Assembly (NCBI GenBank): GCA_963784195.1
Contig: CAWARA010000015.1
Coordinates: forward strand, 480,709 to 544,708
Length of the DNA: 64,000 nt
DNA from: CAVQAH01 sp963784195
GTDB taxonomy: Bacteria > Acidobacteriota > Vicinamibacteria > Vicinamibacterales > 2-12-FULL-66-21
Direction of reading: 5' to 3'
Shown here: positions 9,273 through 19,918 of the stretch, piece after piece
Numbering within the stretch: the stretch's first letter is position 1
Layout: each line of letters opens with the position of its first letter
The notes under the pieces: generated by a model
The model's input: only the letters and a program-made list of their open reading frames with translations
Databases searched by the model: none
What the model was told of the DNA's origin: nothing
Made by a program: the position numbers and the translations under genes

Positions 9273-11812
9273 TGCCGGTACACGAACTCGTTCAGGTTGA
9301 ACATCAGGTGACAGAACTCGACGAGCCCATTCGGCGTTGCGCGCACGAATGCGACTGACTTCGCGCGCTCGGTGGCATCGGGTTTCCGGCCGAGCGCGAC
9401 GAGAAACGCTCGATCGACCTGCGCGCCGGTATCCGCGCCCGCTTCACGCCGCAGACGCTCGGCGAACTTCTTCGCCTGCACGATCACGAAGGCGTTGTTC
9501 ATCAGGATCAGCGCTTGCGGCGCGACGATCGAGCGGTTGCGCCGGTCGGTCGAGTTCACCAGGTTCGGCTGGTCGAACGTTTCAAAGAGCGGGTATCTGA
9601 TGCTGCGCTTCGAGAACACGTAGAGGGACCGTCTCCACGTCGACGGGTCGTCGTCGGGCTTGCCGAGCCAATTCCGTTTCGAGCTGGCTTCGAAGAGGTC
9701 CGGATCGATGTAGGGCAGCACGTTGGGCCCACCCATCGTGCGATCGAGCGTCCCCGCGGTGGACAGGATCGCGTCGCGGATGGCTTCCGCTTCGAGACGC
9801 TGTCGCGGCATGCGCCAGAACAACCGGTTCTCGGGATCGATAGTGACGTTGGAGGGAACGTCGCGGCTCGCCATCCGGTACGCTTCTGACGTCAGGATCA
9901 GGCGGTGGATCGCCTTCATGCTCCACCCGCCCTCGACGAATTCGACGGCGAGCCAGTCCAGCAGCTCAGGATGCGACGGCGGTTCTCCCATCTTTCCGAA
10001 ATTGCTGGGCGTCCTGACGATGCCTTCGCCGAAGTGGTGCTGCCAGATCCGATTGACCATCACGCGCGCGGTGAGCGGGTTCTCGGGATCGACGAGCCAC
10101 TCCGCAAATCCCCTGCGCCGCCAGCTCGATTTGGCGTTGTCGGGCGGCGTCGCGAACTCCGGTTCGCGCTCGGTTGCCACCGACAGGACGCCCGGCGTCA
10201 TGACCGATCCCTTCGCGTCGATACTTCCACGGTGCAGGAAGTACGACGGTGTTGCCTGTCGTCCGCCCTCGGTGATCGCCCGCGCCGTGGCATAGCGGGG
10301 CGGCATGGTCGCCTCGATCGCGGCGATCTTGCCCTTCACCTCCTGATGCTGCCGTCTGACGTCGTCGGGCATCAGCGGCACGAGGTGCTTCTCGGTAATC
10401 CTCGCGCGCAGCGAATCGCTCTGCAGCGTCTTCTCGATCTGCGCGACGTTGAGACGCTGACCCTCGGTGCGCTCGGCGGGCGGCGTGTTCCACGCCTTCT
10501 GCAGATACTCGGGCAGCTGCGCGATCTCGGCGTCGACGAGCTGCTTCAAGTACGGAGCCTCGATGTCCTTCTTCGCCTGGCGGAGCGGTTTCAGCTCGGC
10601 CTCGATTCGGCTGGTCGCCGCGCGATGAGCCGCGACGTCGTGCGCGGGAACGAGAGGGACGTCGACGCCGCGCGTCGAGAAGAACACAGACTGGATGCGG
10701 TAGTAGTCCCTCTGCGGAATGGGATCGAACTTGTGGTTGTGGCAGCGCGCGCATCCGACGGTCATCCCCATGAACGCCAGCGTCGTCGTCGTCACCACGT
10801 CGTCGAGCGAGTCCTGCCGGCCGCGCTCGCCACCGCCCATCTCTGGCCCCAGCCGCAGGAAGCCGGTCGCGATCATCGCGTCTTTCGAGTCGGGGGCATA
10901 CTCGTCGCCCGCGATCTGCTCGCGGATGAACTGGGAGTACGGCTTGTCGTCGTTGAACGATTTCACGACGTAGTCCCGATAGCGCCAGCCTTCGGGCCGA
11001 TCGACGTCGAACTCGAATCCCCCGGAGTCTGCGTAGCGCACGACGTCGAGCCAGTGACGGGCCCATCGCTCCCCGTAGTGAGGGGAGGCCAGCAATCGCT
11101 CGACGAGCTTCGTCCACGCGTCTGGTGCGGGGTCGCTGACGAACGCGTCGACCTCCTCGGGCGCAGGGGGCAGACCGAGCACATCGAGATAGGCGCGGCG
11201 AATGAGTGCCCGGCGATCGGCGCGCGGCGACGGTGTCAGCCCCTTCGCGCTCATGGATGCGAAGAGGAAGCGATCGATGGGATTCCGCGTCCACGAACGG
11301 GGAGCGCTCGCCGGCAGCGCGGGTACGGCCGTGCGTAGCGGCCGCTTGAAGGCCCAGTATTGACGCTCCTCGGCCGTGATCGCCTTTTCCTCGAGTTTGG
11401 CGAGCAGCTCGGGGCTCTTCCTGTCGTCGGCCGCAGCTTCTTCGACATCCTCGAGCGACGCACCATCCTCGATCCACAGCCGAAGCGCCTCGAGATCCTC
11501 GTCAGAAATCCGAGGTCTTTTCGGCGGCATGACCTCGTCAGGGTCGGCGTGGGACGCGAGCAGATACAGGCGGCTGCGCGATGGTTCGTGAGGGACGACA
11601 ACTCGACCGCTCGCGCTGCCTTTGATCAGCGTCGCATGCGTGCGCAGATCGAGTCCGCCTTTGCGGCTCTCGCCGTGGCACTCGAAGCAGTTCGCTTTGA
11701 GCACCTGATACGCCTGCCGGGCGCGCTCGTCCTCTTGCGCCCAGAGGCGGTGAGGTGCCGCGACCGTGACGGCGATCGTGGCGACTCCGATGGCGAGGGG
11801 GCCGTAGCGCAT
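9269..11812 (-). CDS. PSD1 and planctomycete cytochrome c domain protein (DUF1549/DUF1553)
   Basis: An 847-residue product with a signal-like N-terminus (YGPLAIGVATIAVTVAAPHR). Near residue 40 is a haem c motif, CFECH, within the planctomycete cytochrome C domain (PSCyt1). It is followed by DUF1549 (NPIDRFLFASMSAKGLTPSP; HYGERWARHWLDVVRYADS; a second CxxCH at CARCHNHKFDPI) and C-terminal DUF1553/PSD1 (NPLTARVMVNRIWQHHFGEG; PRQRLEAEAIRDAIL; NNAFV). It is the first gene of a translationally coupled pair with DUF1501. The order and lengths match the usual architecture, with no frame damage. Function is inferred as periplasmic or cell-surface redox work. Confidence 0.93.
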   Translation of the reverse strand: MRYGPLAIGVATIAVTVAAPHRLWAQEDERARQAYQVLKANCFECHGESRKGGLDLRTHATLIKGSASGRVVVPHEPSRSRLYLLASHADPDEVMPPKRPRISDEDLEALRLWIEDGASLEDVEEAAADDRKSPELLAKLEEKAITAEERQYWAFKRPLRTAVPALPASAPRSWTRNPIDRFLFASMSAKGLTPSPRADRRALIRRAYLDVLGLPPAPEEVDAFVSDPAPDAWTKLVERLLASPHYGERWARHWLDVVRYADSGGFEFDVDRPEGWRYRDYVVKSFNDDKPYSQFIREQIAGDEYAPDSKDAMIATGFLRLGPEMGGGERGRQDSLDDVVTTTTLAFMGMTVGCARCHNHKFDPIPQRDYYRIQSVFFSTRGVDVPLVPAHDVAAHRAATSRIEAELKPLRQAKKDIEAPYLKQLVDAEIAQLPEYLQKAWNTPPAERTEGQRLNVAQIEKTLQSDSLRARITEKHLVPLMPDDVRRQHQEVKGKIAAIEATMPPRYATARAITEGGRQATPSYFLHRGSIDAKGSVMTPGVLSVATEREPEFATPPDNAKSSWRRRGFAEWLVDPENPLTARVMVNRIWQHHFGEGIVRTPSNFGKMGEPPSHPELLDWLAVEFVEGGWSMKAIHRLILTSEAYRMASRDVPSNVTIDPENRLFWRMPRQRLEAEAIRDAILSTAGTLDRTMGGPNVLPYIDPDLFEASSKRNWLGKPDDDPSTWRRSLYVFSKRSIRYPLFETFDQPNLVNSTDRRNRSIVAPQALILMNNAFVIVQAKKFAERLRREAGADTGAQVDRAFLVALGRKPDATERAKSVAFVRATPNGLVEFCHLMFNLNEFVYRQ

Positions 11813-11829
11813 CCGATGGCTCGCGTCAG

Positions 11830-14208
<2,379 letters not shown>

Positions 14209-14242
14209 AGAGTCTCGCTTCCTCGTGTCTCCTCAGTCCGTG

Positions 14243-15143
14243 TCACTGTCTGCGCTGCGGCTTGATGTTCTTCCCGTGGTAAATGTCGGCCGGGATGTGA
14301 TGGCCCATGTAGACGCGGCCGAGCAACTCGAACAGCTTGGGGTCGTACGCTTTCAGGTCGTCCGGCGTCTGCATGCGGGTGGCGCCGTCGAACCACTCGT
14401 AGTTCGACCAGAACCACCACTGCGTCCCTTCCGCCCAGTACTCGTTGGCCGTAGTCTCGGCGTAGTGGCCCTTGTACTGGCCTCGCGCCATCGCTTCCTT
14501 GTACGCCGTCTGGATGTCTGCATACAGGGCGGCGTCGGCAGTGCGGATCGCGCTCATGATCCCATGCGACCACTCGTGGACGAGGATGTGCTCGCCGTAA
14601 TAGCGCGTCCCCGGATAGCCCAGCACGTTCTCCTCGGCGCCTGTGGTGTACACGCCGCCCAGCCCGCGGGCCCGCCGATTCCAGTATTCCTGATCCGTCT
14701 GGCTCGCAATGCCACCCGGCTTGTCGTAGTTTTCGCGTTCCGTCCGCGTCAATCTCGGATCGTTCGGCCCCGGCTTCTTGCGGTCGCGCTGCTCGGGAAT
14801 GTCGGTCGTCATTTCGGTGACGGCCATGATGCCGACGCGATACTTCTTCGCCACCATCTCTCGCCGGATATCCGCACGGTTGGCGAGCATATACACGACG
14901 ATGTCACGGGCCATCAGCAGCGCGCGGTCAGGAACCTTCTCGGAACCGATGACAGGGATGCCGTGTGCATCGACATACTTCTTGTAGAAAGTTGGGATCG
15001 TATCCGAACGAGGCCGGCACGGGACCGACGCTGAAGCTGGTGTAATCCTCGACGATAGCCTTCGGTGGCGGCTCCTGTTGCGCCTGCCTCGGCAACAGAC
15101 CCCAACTCGCCACCAGCAACGCCGTGCCGATCATCGCTCGCAT
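14243..15143 (-). CDS. Secreted metalloprotease-like protein with HEWSH motif, frameshifted
   Basis: The N-terminal 50 residues (MRAMIGTALLVASWGLLPRQ signal peptide, then VEDYTSFSVGPVPASFGYDP) follow a good GGAGG ribosome site. At 14988-14990 the + strand has AAA where two As would keep the frame. Removing one base joins FGYDPNF to YKKYVDAHGIPVIGSEKVPD and then to the 223-residue C-terminal part starting MARDIVVYMLANRADIRREM. The C-terminal part has ILVHEWSHGIMSA (an HExxH zinc motif) and TANEYWAEGTQWWFWS, whose Glu may be a third ligand. The intact product would be about 300 residues. I do not recognise a named family; zinc peptidase is inferred from the motif. It lies just upstream of, and in line with, the S9 gene. 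Confidence 0.65.
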
Positions 15144-15270
15144 CTCACAGCCTCCGCCGTGCGCACATTGTAACGTCGGCGTGGTGGTGTCCCGACGTTA
15201 TCGGGCCATAAATACGGCTGATGGTCGCCGGCCGCCGGGACGCGCGCATTGGCGATATCATGCTGCTCCC

Positions 15271-16185
15271 ATGCGCACTACCTCAGACATCTTGAAGAGC
15301 CTCGGACTTCCCAGCCGCGACGCCTACGATCTCCCAACTTCGCCGAAGCGCTTCGCCGACGGTGGACACGTCCGTGTGGAGATTCCTTCCTGCGAGGGAC
15401 CGCGAGTCCTCGAGACGGTCTGCGAAGCAGCCGAACAGCACGCCGTCCCGGTGCACCGGATCAGCCAGGGCAGCGGCGTCATGCTGCAGACCGACGACGA
15501 GATTCGCCGCATGGTCGCCATCGGCCGCGAGCGGGGGATCGAGGTGTGCCTGTTCGTCGGGCCGCGCGCGAACTGGGATGTGGGAATCCAGGCGTCGAGC
15601 AGTTCCGGGCGGGTGGTGGGGGCCTCGCTGCGCGGCGTCGATCAGCTCGGCTATGGACTCGATGACGTGCGCCATGCGGCGGAACTGGGCGTCACCTCCG
15701 TGCTCGTCGCCGACCTCGGGCAGCTGATGGTGCTCGGCCGGATGAAGCAGGCAGGCGACCTGCCGCCGGCGTTCGTGTTGAAGGTATCGGTGACGCTGGC
15801 GGCGGCGAACCCGGCCTCCGCGCGGATCCTCGAAGATCTCGGCGCCACGTCGATCAATCTCCCGGTCGACCTGTCGCTGCCGCAGATTGCCGCAATCCGG
15901 GCCGCCGTGGACGCTGTGATCGATTTCTATGTCGAGGCGCCGGACGACTTCGGTGGAACCGTGCGTCACTACGAAATCCCCGAGCTCGTGCGGATAGCCG
16001 CGCCGATCTACATGAAGTTCGGCATTCGCAACGCTCCCGCCATCTATCCGTCAGGTCATCATCTCGAATCGACGGTGCTTGCGCTGGCGCGTGAGCGAGT
16101 CCGTCGCGCGTCGATCGGGCTCGGTATCCTTCGCCGCTACCTCCCGGCCGCAGTGATCTCACCGACGGCTGCTGTCGTCCGATGA
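15271..16185 (+). CDS. U32-peptidase-like TIM-barrel protein
   Basis: A complete 304-residue product with no signal peptide. Segments such as GVMLQTDDEIRRMVAIGRER, GASLRGVDQLGYGLDDVRHA, LGVTSVLVADLGQLMVLGRM and PAIYPSGHHLES fit a (beta/alpha)8 barrel, and similar proteins are often labelled U32 family peptidase. That family name rests on overall resemblance, and the catalytic role is uncertain. It overlaps the MFS gene by four bases (ATGA), so it is the first gene of a catabolic operon with a transporter, an enolase-superfamily enzyme and a hydroxyacid dehydrogenase. A role in handling the same small molecule is more likely than proteolysis. The upstream 127 bases give no clear promoter. Confidence 0.6.
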   Translation: MRTTSDILKSLGLPSRDAYDLPTSPKRFADGGHVRVEIPSCEGPRVLETVCEAAEQHAVPVHRISQGSGVMLQTDDEIRRMVAIGRERGIEVCLFVGPRANWDVGIQASSSSGRVVGASLRGVDQLGYGLDDVRHAAELGVTSVLVADLGQLMVLGRMKQAGDLPPAFVLKVSVTLAAANPASARILEDLGATSINLPVDLSLPQIAAIRAAVDAVIDFYVEAPDDFGGTVRHYEIPELVRIAAPIYMKFGIRNAPAIYPSGHHLESTVLALARERVRRASIGLGILRRYLPAAVISPTAAVVR

Positions 16186-17471
16186 CGACGGCCGCTGCCG
16201 GCGTCCGCGGGCACGTGCGTCCGCTGCGCTGGAACATCGCCGTCCTGCTGAGCGCCGCGATAGCCATCAGCTATCTCGATCGCCAGTCGCTCTCTGTCGC
16301 TGTGACGGCGATCCAGCAGGACATTCCGCTCAGCAACATTCAGTTCTCACGTCTGCAGGCGGCGTTTCTCCTCGCGTATGCCGTGATGTACGCGGGCGGC
16401 GGCGCGCTGGTCGACCGTCTTGGCACGCGCGTCGGATTCGTCTTCATCATGGTCGCGTGGTCGCTGGCGTCGGCAAGTCATGGTCTGGCGACGGGCTATC
16501 GCTCGTTGCTCCTGAGCCGGTTCCTGCTCGGGGTCGGAGAGGGTGGAGGTTTTCCGGCGGCGACCAAGGCCGTGGCCGAATGGTTTCCCGCGCGCGAGCG
16601 ATCGCTCGCGATGGGCATCATCAACGCCGGGACTGCGGCGGGCGCCGTCGTGGCCCCGCCTGCCATCGCGGCCATCCTGGGCGTCGCCTCCTGGCGGTGG
16701 GTGTTCTTCGCGACCGGCATCGTTGGTCTGATCTGGACGGTGTGGTGGGTCAGGGTCTATCTGCCGGCAGCCGTGCATCCTGGGCTCTCGCCCGCGGAGC
16801 GCGCCGACATTGCTGAAGTGCTCGCACCACCACGAACGGCGGAGGCGCCAGTTCCGTGGATGCGTCTGCTCGGCTATCGCCAGGTCTGGGGATTGGTCGT
16901 GGCGAAGTTTCTGAGCGACGCGGCGTGGTACTTCTACCTGTTCTGGCTTCCGAAGTATCTCTACGACGTGCGCGGATTCGACGTCAAACAGGTTGGTGCA
17001 TACGCCTGGATTCCCTACGCCGCCGCAGGCGTCGGCTGCCTCGTCGGCGGCTGGTTCTCCGGATGGCTGCTCGGCCGGCAGTTTTCGCTCAACCTCGCCA
17101 GGAAGATTGCGCTCGGCGCGAGCGCCGCAGTCATGCCGCTCATCGTGTTCGTCACGCACGTCCCCACCGATCTCGCCATCGTCCTCTTCAGCATCGCGTT
17201 CTTCGGCCAGCAATCGTGGTCGACGCTGGTGATGATCGTGCCGACCGACCTGTTCCCCCGACGAGTCGTCGCGTCGGTCGCCGGCCTGGTCGGCTTCGGT
17301 GGCGCAATGGGCGGGGTGGTGTTCAATCTGGTGGCCGGTTACATCCTCGATGCCGGCCTGGGCTACGGCGTCGTCTTCAGCATCGTGGGCAGTTTTCACG
17401 TCATCGCGTTCGGCGTGATCCTGCTCACCATCCGCAGCATCGAACCGCTGATTGAAGGGGTCAGGTCTTGA
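16182..17471 (+). CDS. MFS transporter, anion:cation symporter-like (sugar acid type)
   Basis: A 429-residue protein with about 12 membrane segments. The N-terminal part reads ISYLDRQSLSVAVTAIQQDI (YLDRQ is typical of the hexuronate/tartrate ACS subfamily), with AYAVMYAGGGALVDRLGTR as loop 2-3 motif, RFLLGVGEGGGFPAATKAV in TM4-5, and WGLVVAKFLSDAAWYFYLFW at the start of the second half. Its neighbours support uptake of an aldonate or hexuronate. The stop codon lies inside the left arm of an 84-base hairpin, so the last few residues (about EGVRS) come from the repeat element. Confidence 0.88.
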   Translation: MTTAAAGVRGHVRPLRWNIAVLLSAAIAISYLDRQSLSVAVTAIQQDIPLSNIQFSRLQAAFLLAYAVMYAGGGALVDRLGTRVGFVFIMVAWSLASASHGLATGYRSLLLSRFLLGVGEGGGFPAATKAVAEWFPARERSLAMGIINAGTAAGAVVAPPAIAAILGVASWRWVFFATGIVGLIWTVWWVRVYLPAAVHPGLSPAERADIAEVLAPPRTAEAPVPWMRLLGYRQVWGLVVAKFLSDAAWYFYLFWLPKYLYDVRGFDVKQVGAYAWIPYAAAGVGCLVGGWFSGWLLGRQFSLNLARKIALGASAAVMPLIVFVTHVPTDLAIVLFSIAFFGQQSWSTLVMIVPTDLFPRRVVASVAGLVGFGGAMGGVVFNLVAGYILDAGLGYGVVFSIVGSFHVIAFGVILLTIRSIEPLIEGVRS

Positions 17472-17540
17472 ATCTCGGTCTTTTTCACGACCTGCCCTGG
17501 GGCAGGTCGTGAAAAAGACCGAGATTCAAGACCTGACCCC
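17457..17540. repeat. Perfect 40-bp-stem palindromic element at the 3' end of the MFS gene
   Basis: The left arm 17457-17496 and right arm 17501-17540 are exact reverse complements, with a CTGG loop. The outer end GGGGTCAGGTCTTGAATC resembles ends of mobile REP-type hairpins reported near Y1/RAYT transposases in diverse bacteria; that link is from memory and unverified. The element supplies the last codons and stop of the MFS gene and ends 12 bases before the next start codon, leaving just enough room for the ribosome site CGGAGG. Confidence 0.9.
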
Positions 17541-17551
17541 CGGAGGACAAC

Positions 17552-18725
17552 GTGAGAATCACGGACATCCGGACACGCGTGGTGGAGTGGCGCGGCGCAA
17601 CGGTGCCGCCGCAGCCGCACTTCTGCACGAATCCCATGGACCTGCTGACGCTGCCCGCCGACTCGATGCAACCGTTCCGCTTTCACGGCTGGGTGATCGT
17701 CGAAGTCGCGACGGATACCGGGTCTGGTTGGCATCGGGAACGCGGCGCTGGCGCCGCGCGTCACGAAGCAGACGATCGACGTGTATCTGAAACCACTCTT
17801 AATCGGCGCCGATCCCTGGGACATCGAGTTCCTGTGGCAGCACATGTACCGGAGGACGATGGCGTTCGGCCGGAAGGGAATCGGGATGACGGCAATCAGC
17901 GCCGTGGACATCGCGCTGTGGGACATCCTCGGGAAGGCGAGCGGACAACCGGTCTTTCGCCTGCTCGGTGGGCGCACGAAGCCGAAGATTCCCGTGTACG
18001 CGAGCCGGTTGTACAGCCAGCCTCTCGACGATCTCGCAGCCGAGACGAGAAAATACAAGGACGCAGGCTATCGTGCGATGAAGCTGCGATTCGGGTGGGG
18101 ACCGACAGACGGCGCCGCCGGGATGCATCACAACGTGAACCTCGTGCGCACGGTGCGCGAAGTGGCCGGCGACGGCGTCGACATCATGGCCGATGCGTAC
18201 ATGGGGTGGACGCTCGACTACGCCAAGCGCATGATCCCGCTGCTCGAGCCGTTCCACCTGCGCTGGCTGGAAGAGCCGGTGATCCCGGACGACGCCGGGG
18301 GCTATGCGGAGTTGAAGGCGATGCGGCGCGTGCCGATAGCCGGCGGGGAGCACGCGTTTACCCTCTACGAGTTCCGCGATCTGATCGCGGCGCGCGCGGT
18401 TGACTACATTCAGTTCGACACCAATCGAGTCGGCGGGATAACACAGGCCCGGAAGATCGCCGCCCTGGCGGAAGCTCACTCGATCCCCGTGGTTCCACAT
18501 GCCGGCCAGATGCACAACTACCACGTCGTCATGGCCAGCCTGAACTCGCCGATCGCCGAGTACTTTCCGCCGGTCGACGTCGAGGTGGGCAACGAGCTCT
18601 TCTACTACATCTTCGACGGGGAGCCGGCACCCGTGGGTGGCGAGATCGATCTCCGCGACGACGTGCCGGGGCTCGGGCTGACGATCAAGGAAGACGCGCT
18701 CGACCGGTTCGATGTCATCGAGTAG
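17552..18725 (+). CDS. Mandelate racemase/muconate lactonizing (enolase superfamily) enzyme, frameshifted
   Basis: The first about 60 residues (MRITDIRTRVVEWRGATVPP; HGWVIVEVATDTG) are in one frame and the rest in another. An extra T at about 17723 is enough to explain it, since without it the text reads DTGLVGIGNAALAPRVTKQ. The barrel part has GMTAISAVDIALWDILGKAS, MKLRFGWGP, MADAYMGWTLDYA (metal ligand Asp), RWLEEPVIPDD (Glu), GGEHAFTLYEF (Glu) and VVPHAGQMHNYH (a His like that of rhamnonate dehydratase). It most resembles acid-sugar dehydratases of the rhamnonate/fuconate type. The intact length is about 390 residues, normal for the family. Neighbouring transporter and dehydrogenase genes fit aldonate catabolism. 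Confidence 0.8.
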
Positions 18726-18949
18726 GAGAGCCGCGTCACTCCTAGCGTCCAACTCCACAACTCAGGACGACCTGACGAGTTTCAGGAACGGTCGGCGACG
18801 AACACGACGGCCACGACGCCAGAAACCATGTCGCCATCAAACCATGACGTCGTGAACGTCGCGGCCGTCGCGATCGCTGGGAGGGCCGTCAGCCGTCACA
18901 CTCGACTCCCGGGAGACTGCCCGTCTCAAGAGCTTAGTGAGGAACACTG
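18726..18949 (+). other. Short gene-free spacer
   Basis: Between the dehydratase and the dehydrogenase there are 224 bases with no plausible open frame or strong palindrome. The last part carries the ribosome site GAGGA for the next gene. It may hold an internal promoter, but none is recognisable. Confidence 0.3.
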
Positions 18950-19832
18950 ATGCATACAGTCGCATTTCTCGGACTTGGAACCATGGGCAGCGGCATGGCT
19001 GGGCGCTTGCTGGACGCGGGGTTTTCGGTGACCGGATGGAATCGAAGCGCCGGCCGTGCGGATGCGCTGCGGCAGCGCGGCGCGACGATTGCGGCGTCGC
19101 CTCGTGAGGCCGCAACCAACGCGGACGTCGTGATCAGTATGGTCGCCGACGATGTGGCGGCTCGCCGCGTGTGGACTGCGGAGGATGGCGCGCTGTCAGC
19201 GCTGAAATCGGGGGCCGTTGCCATCGAGTGCAGTACCGGTGTCGCCCGACTGGGTCGTGGAGCTCGCGCAGCTGGTTGCCGCAAGAGGTGCGTTGTGTCT
19301 GGATGCGCCGGTGACCGGCAGCAAGGGTCACGCGGCCGCGGGCGAGCTGATGTTTCTCGTCGGCGGCGATGCCGCGGTCCTCGAACGGATGCGGACGGTT
19401 CTGGCGGCGATGAGCCGGGCCACCGTGCACCTCGGTCCTGTGGGGAGCGGCGCCCGCATGAAACTGGTGAACAACTTCGTGTGCGGCGTGCAGGCGGCCG
19501 CGCTCGCCGAAGGCCTGACGTTCGCCGAAGCTTGCGGGCTGGACCCCGCAGCCGCGACGGAGGTCCTGGCCAACGGCGCTCCAGGAAGCCCGCTGGTGAA
19601 AGCGGTGTCCGCCCGGATCAATGCACGCAACTATGACGTGCAGTTCCTGTTGCCCTTGATGAAGAAGGATCTGACGTACGCAATGGCGGAGGCCCAGCGC
19701 TGGGGCGTGCCGCTCCGGACCGCCGAGGTCGCGCGCGACCTCTTCGACTCCGCCATCCGCGCCGGATGGGCCGATGCGGATTTTGCCGCCGTCGCCGAAG
19801 CCATCCCCGGCCGGCGGGTTATTCGTTCATAA
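18950..19832 (+). CDS. NAD(P)-dependent beta-hydroxyacid dehydrogenase (3-hydroxyisobutyrate dehydrogenase family), frameshifted
   Basis: The N-terminal Rossmann part is MHTVAFLGLGTMGSGMAGRL (GLGxMGxxM) and continues to AIECST in the first frame. The rest, VSPDWVVELAQLVAARG onward, is in another frame. Removing one G at about 19238 joins them as AIECSTVSPDWVVEL. The second half has the substrate motif DAPVTGSKGHAAAGELMFLV and the catalytic Lys region GSGARMKLVNNF. The intact length is about 294 residues, normal for 2-hydroxy-3-oxopropionate or 3-hydroxyisobutyrate reductases. As last gene of the sugar-acid cluster it probably reduces or oxidises a product of the upstream dehydratase. Confidence 0.85.
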
Positions 19833-19918
19833 ACAGAATCAATCGCCGGCGTCGACCGAATAGTCCGCCGCCGTGGGATACGGATTGGCGCCAAGCGCCT
19901 GCGCGCGAGCATAAAAAA

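Noticed and set aside
17457..17540. Long hairpin as a simple rho-independent terminator
   Set aside because: A 40-bp perfect stem without a following T-run and with gene continuation 12 bases later is unlike a terminator; a repeat element fits better.
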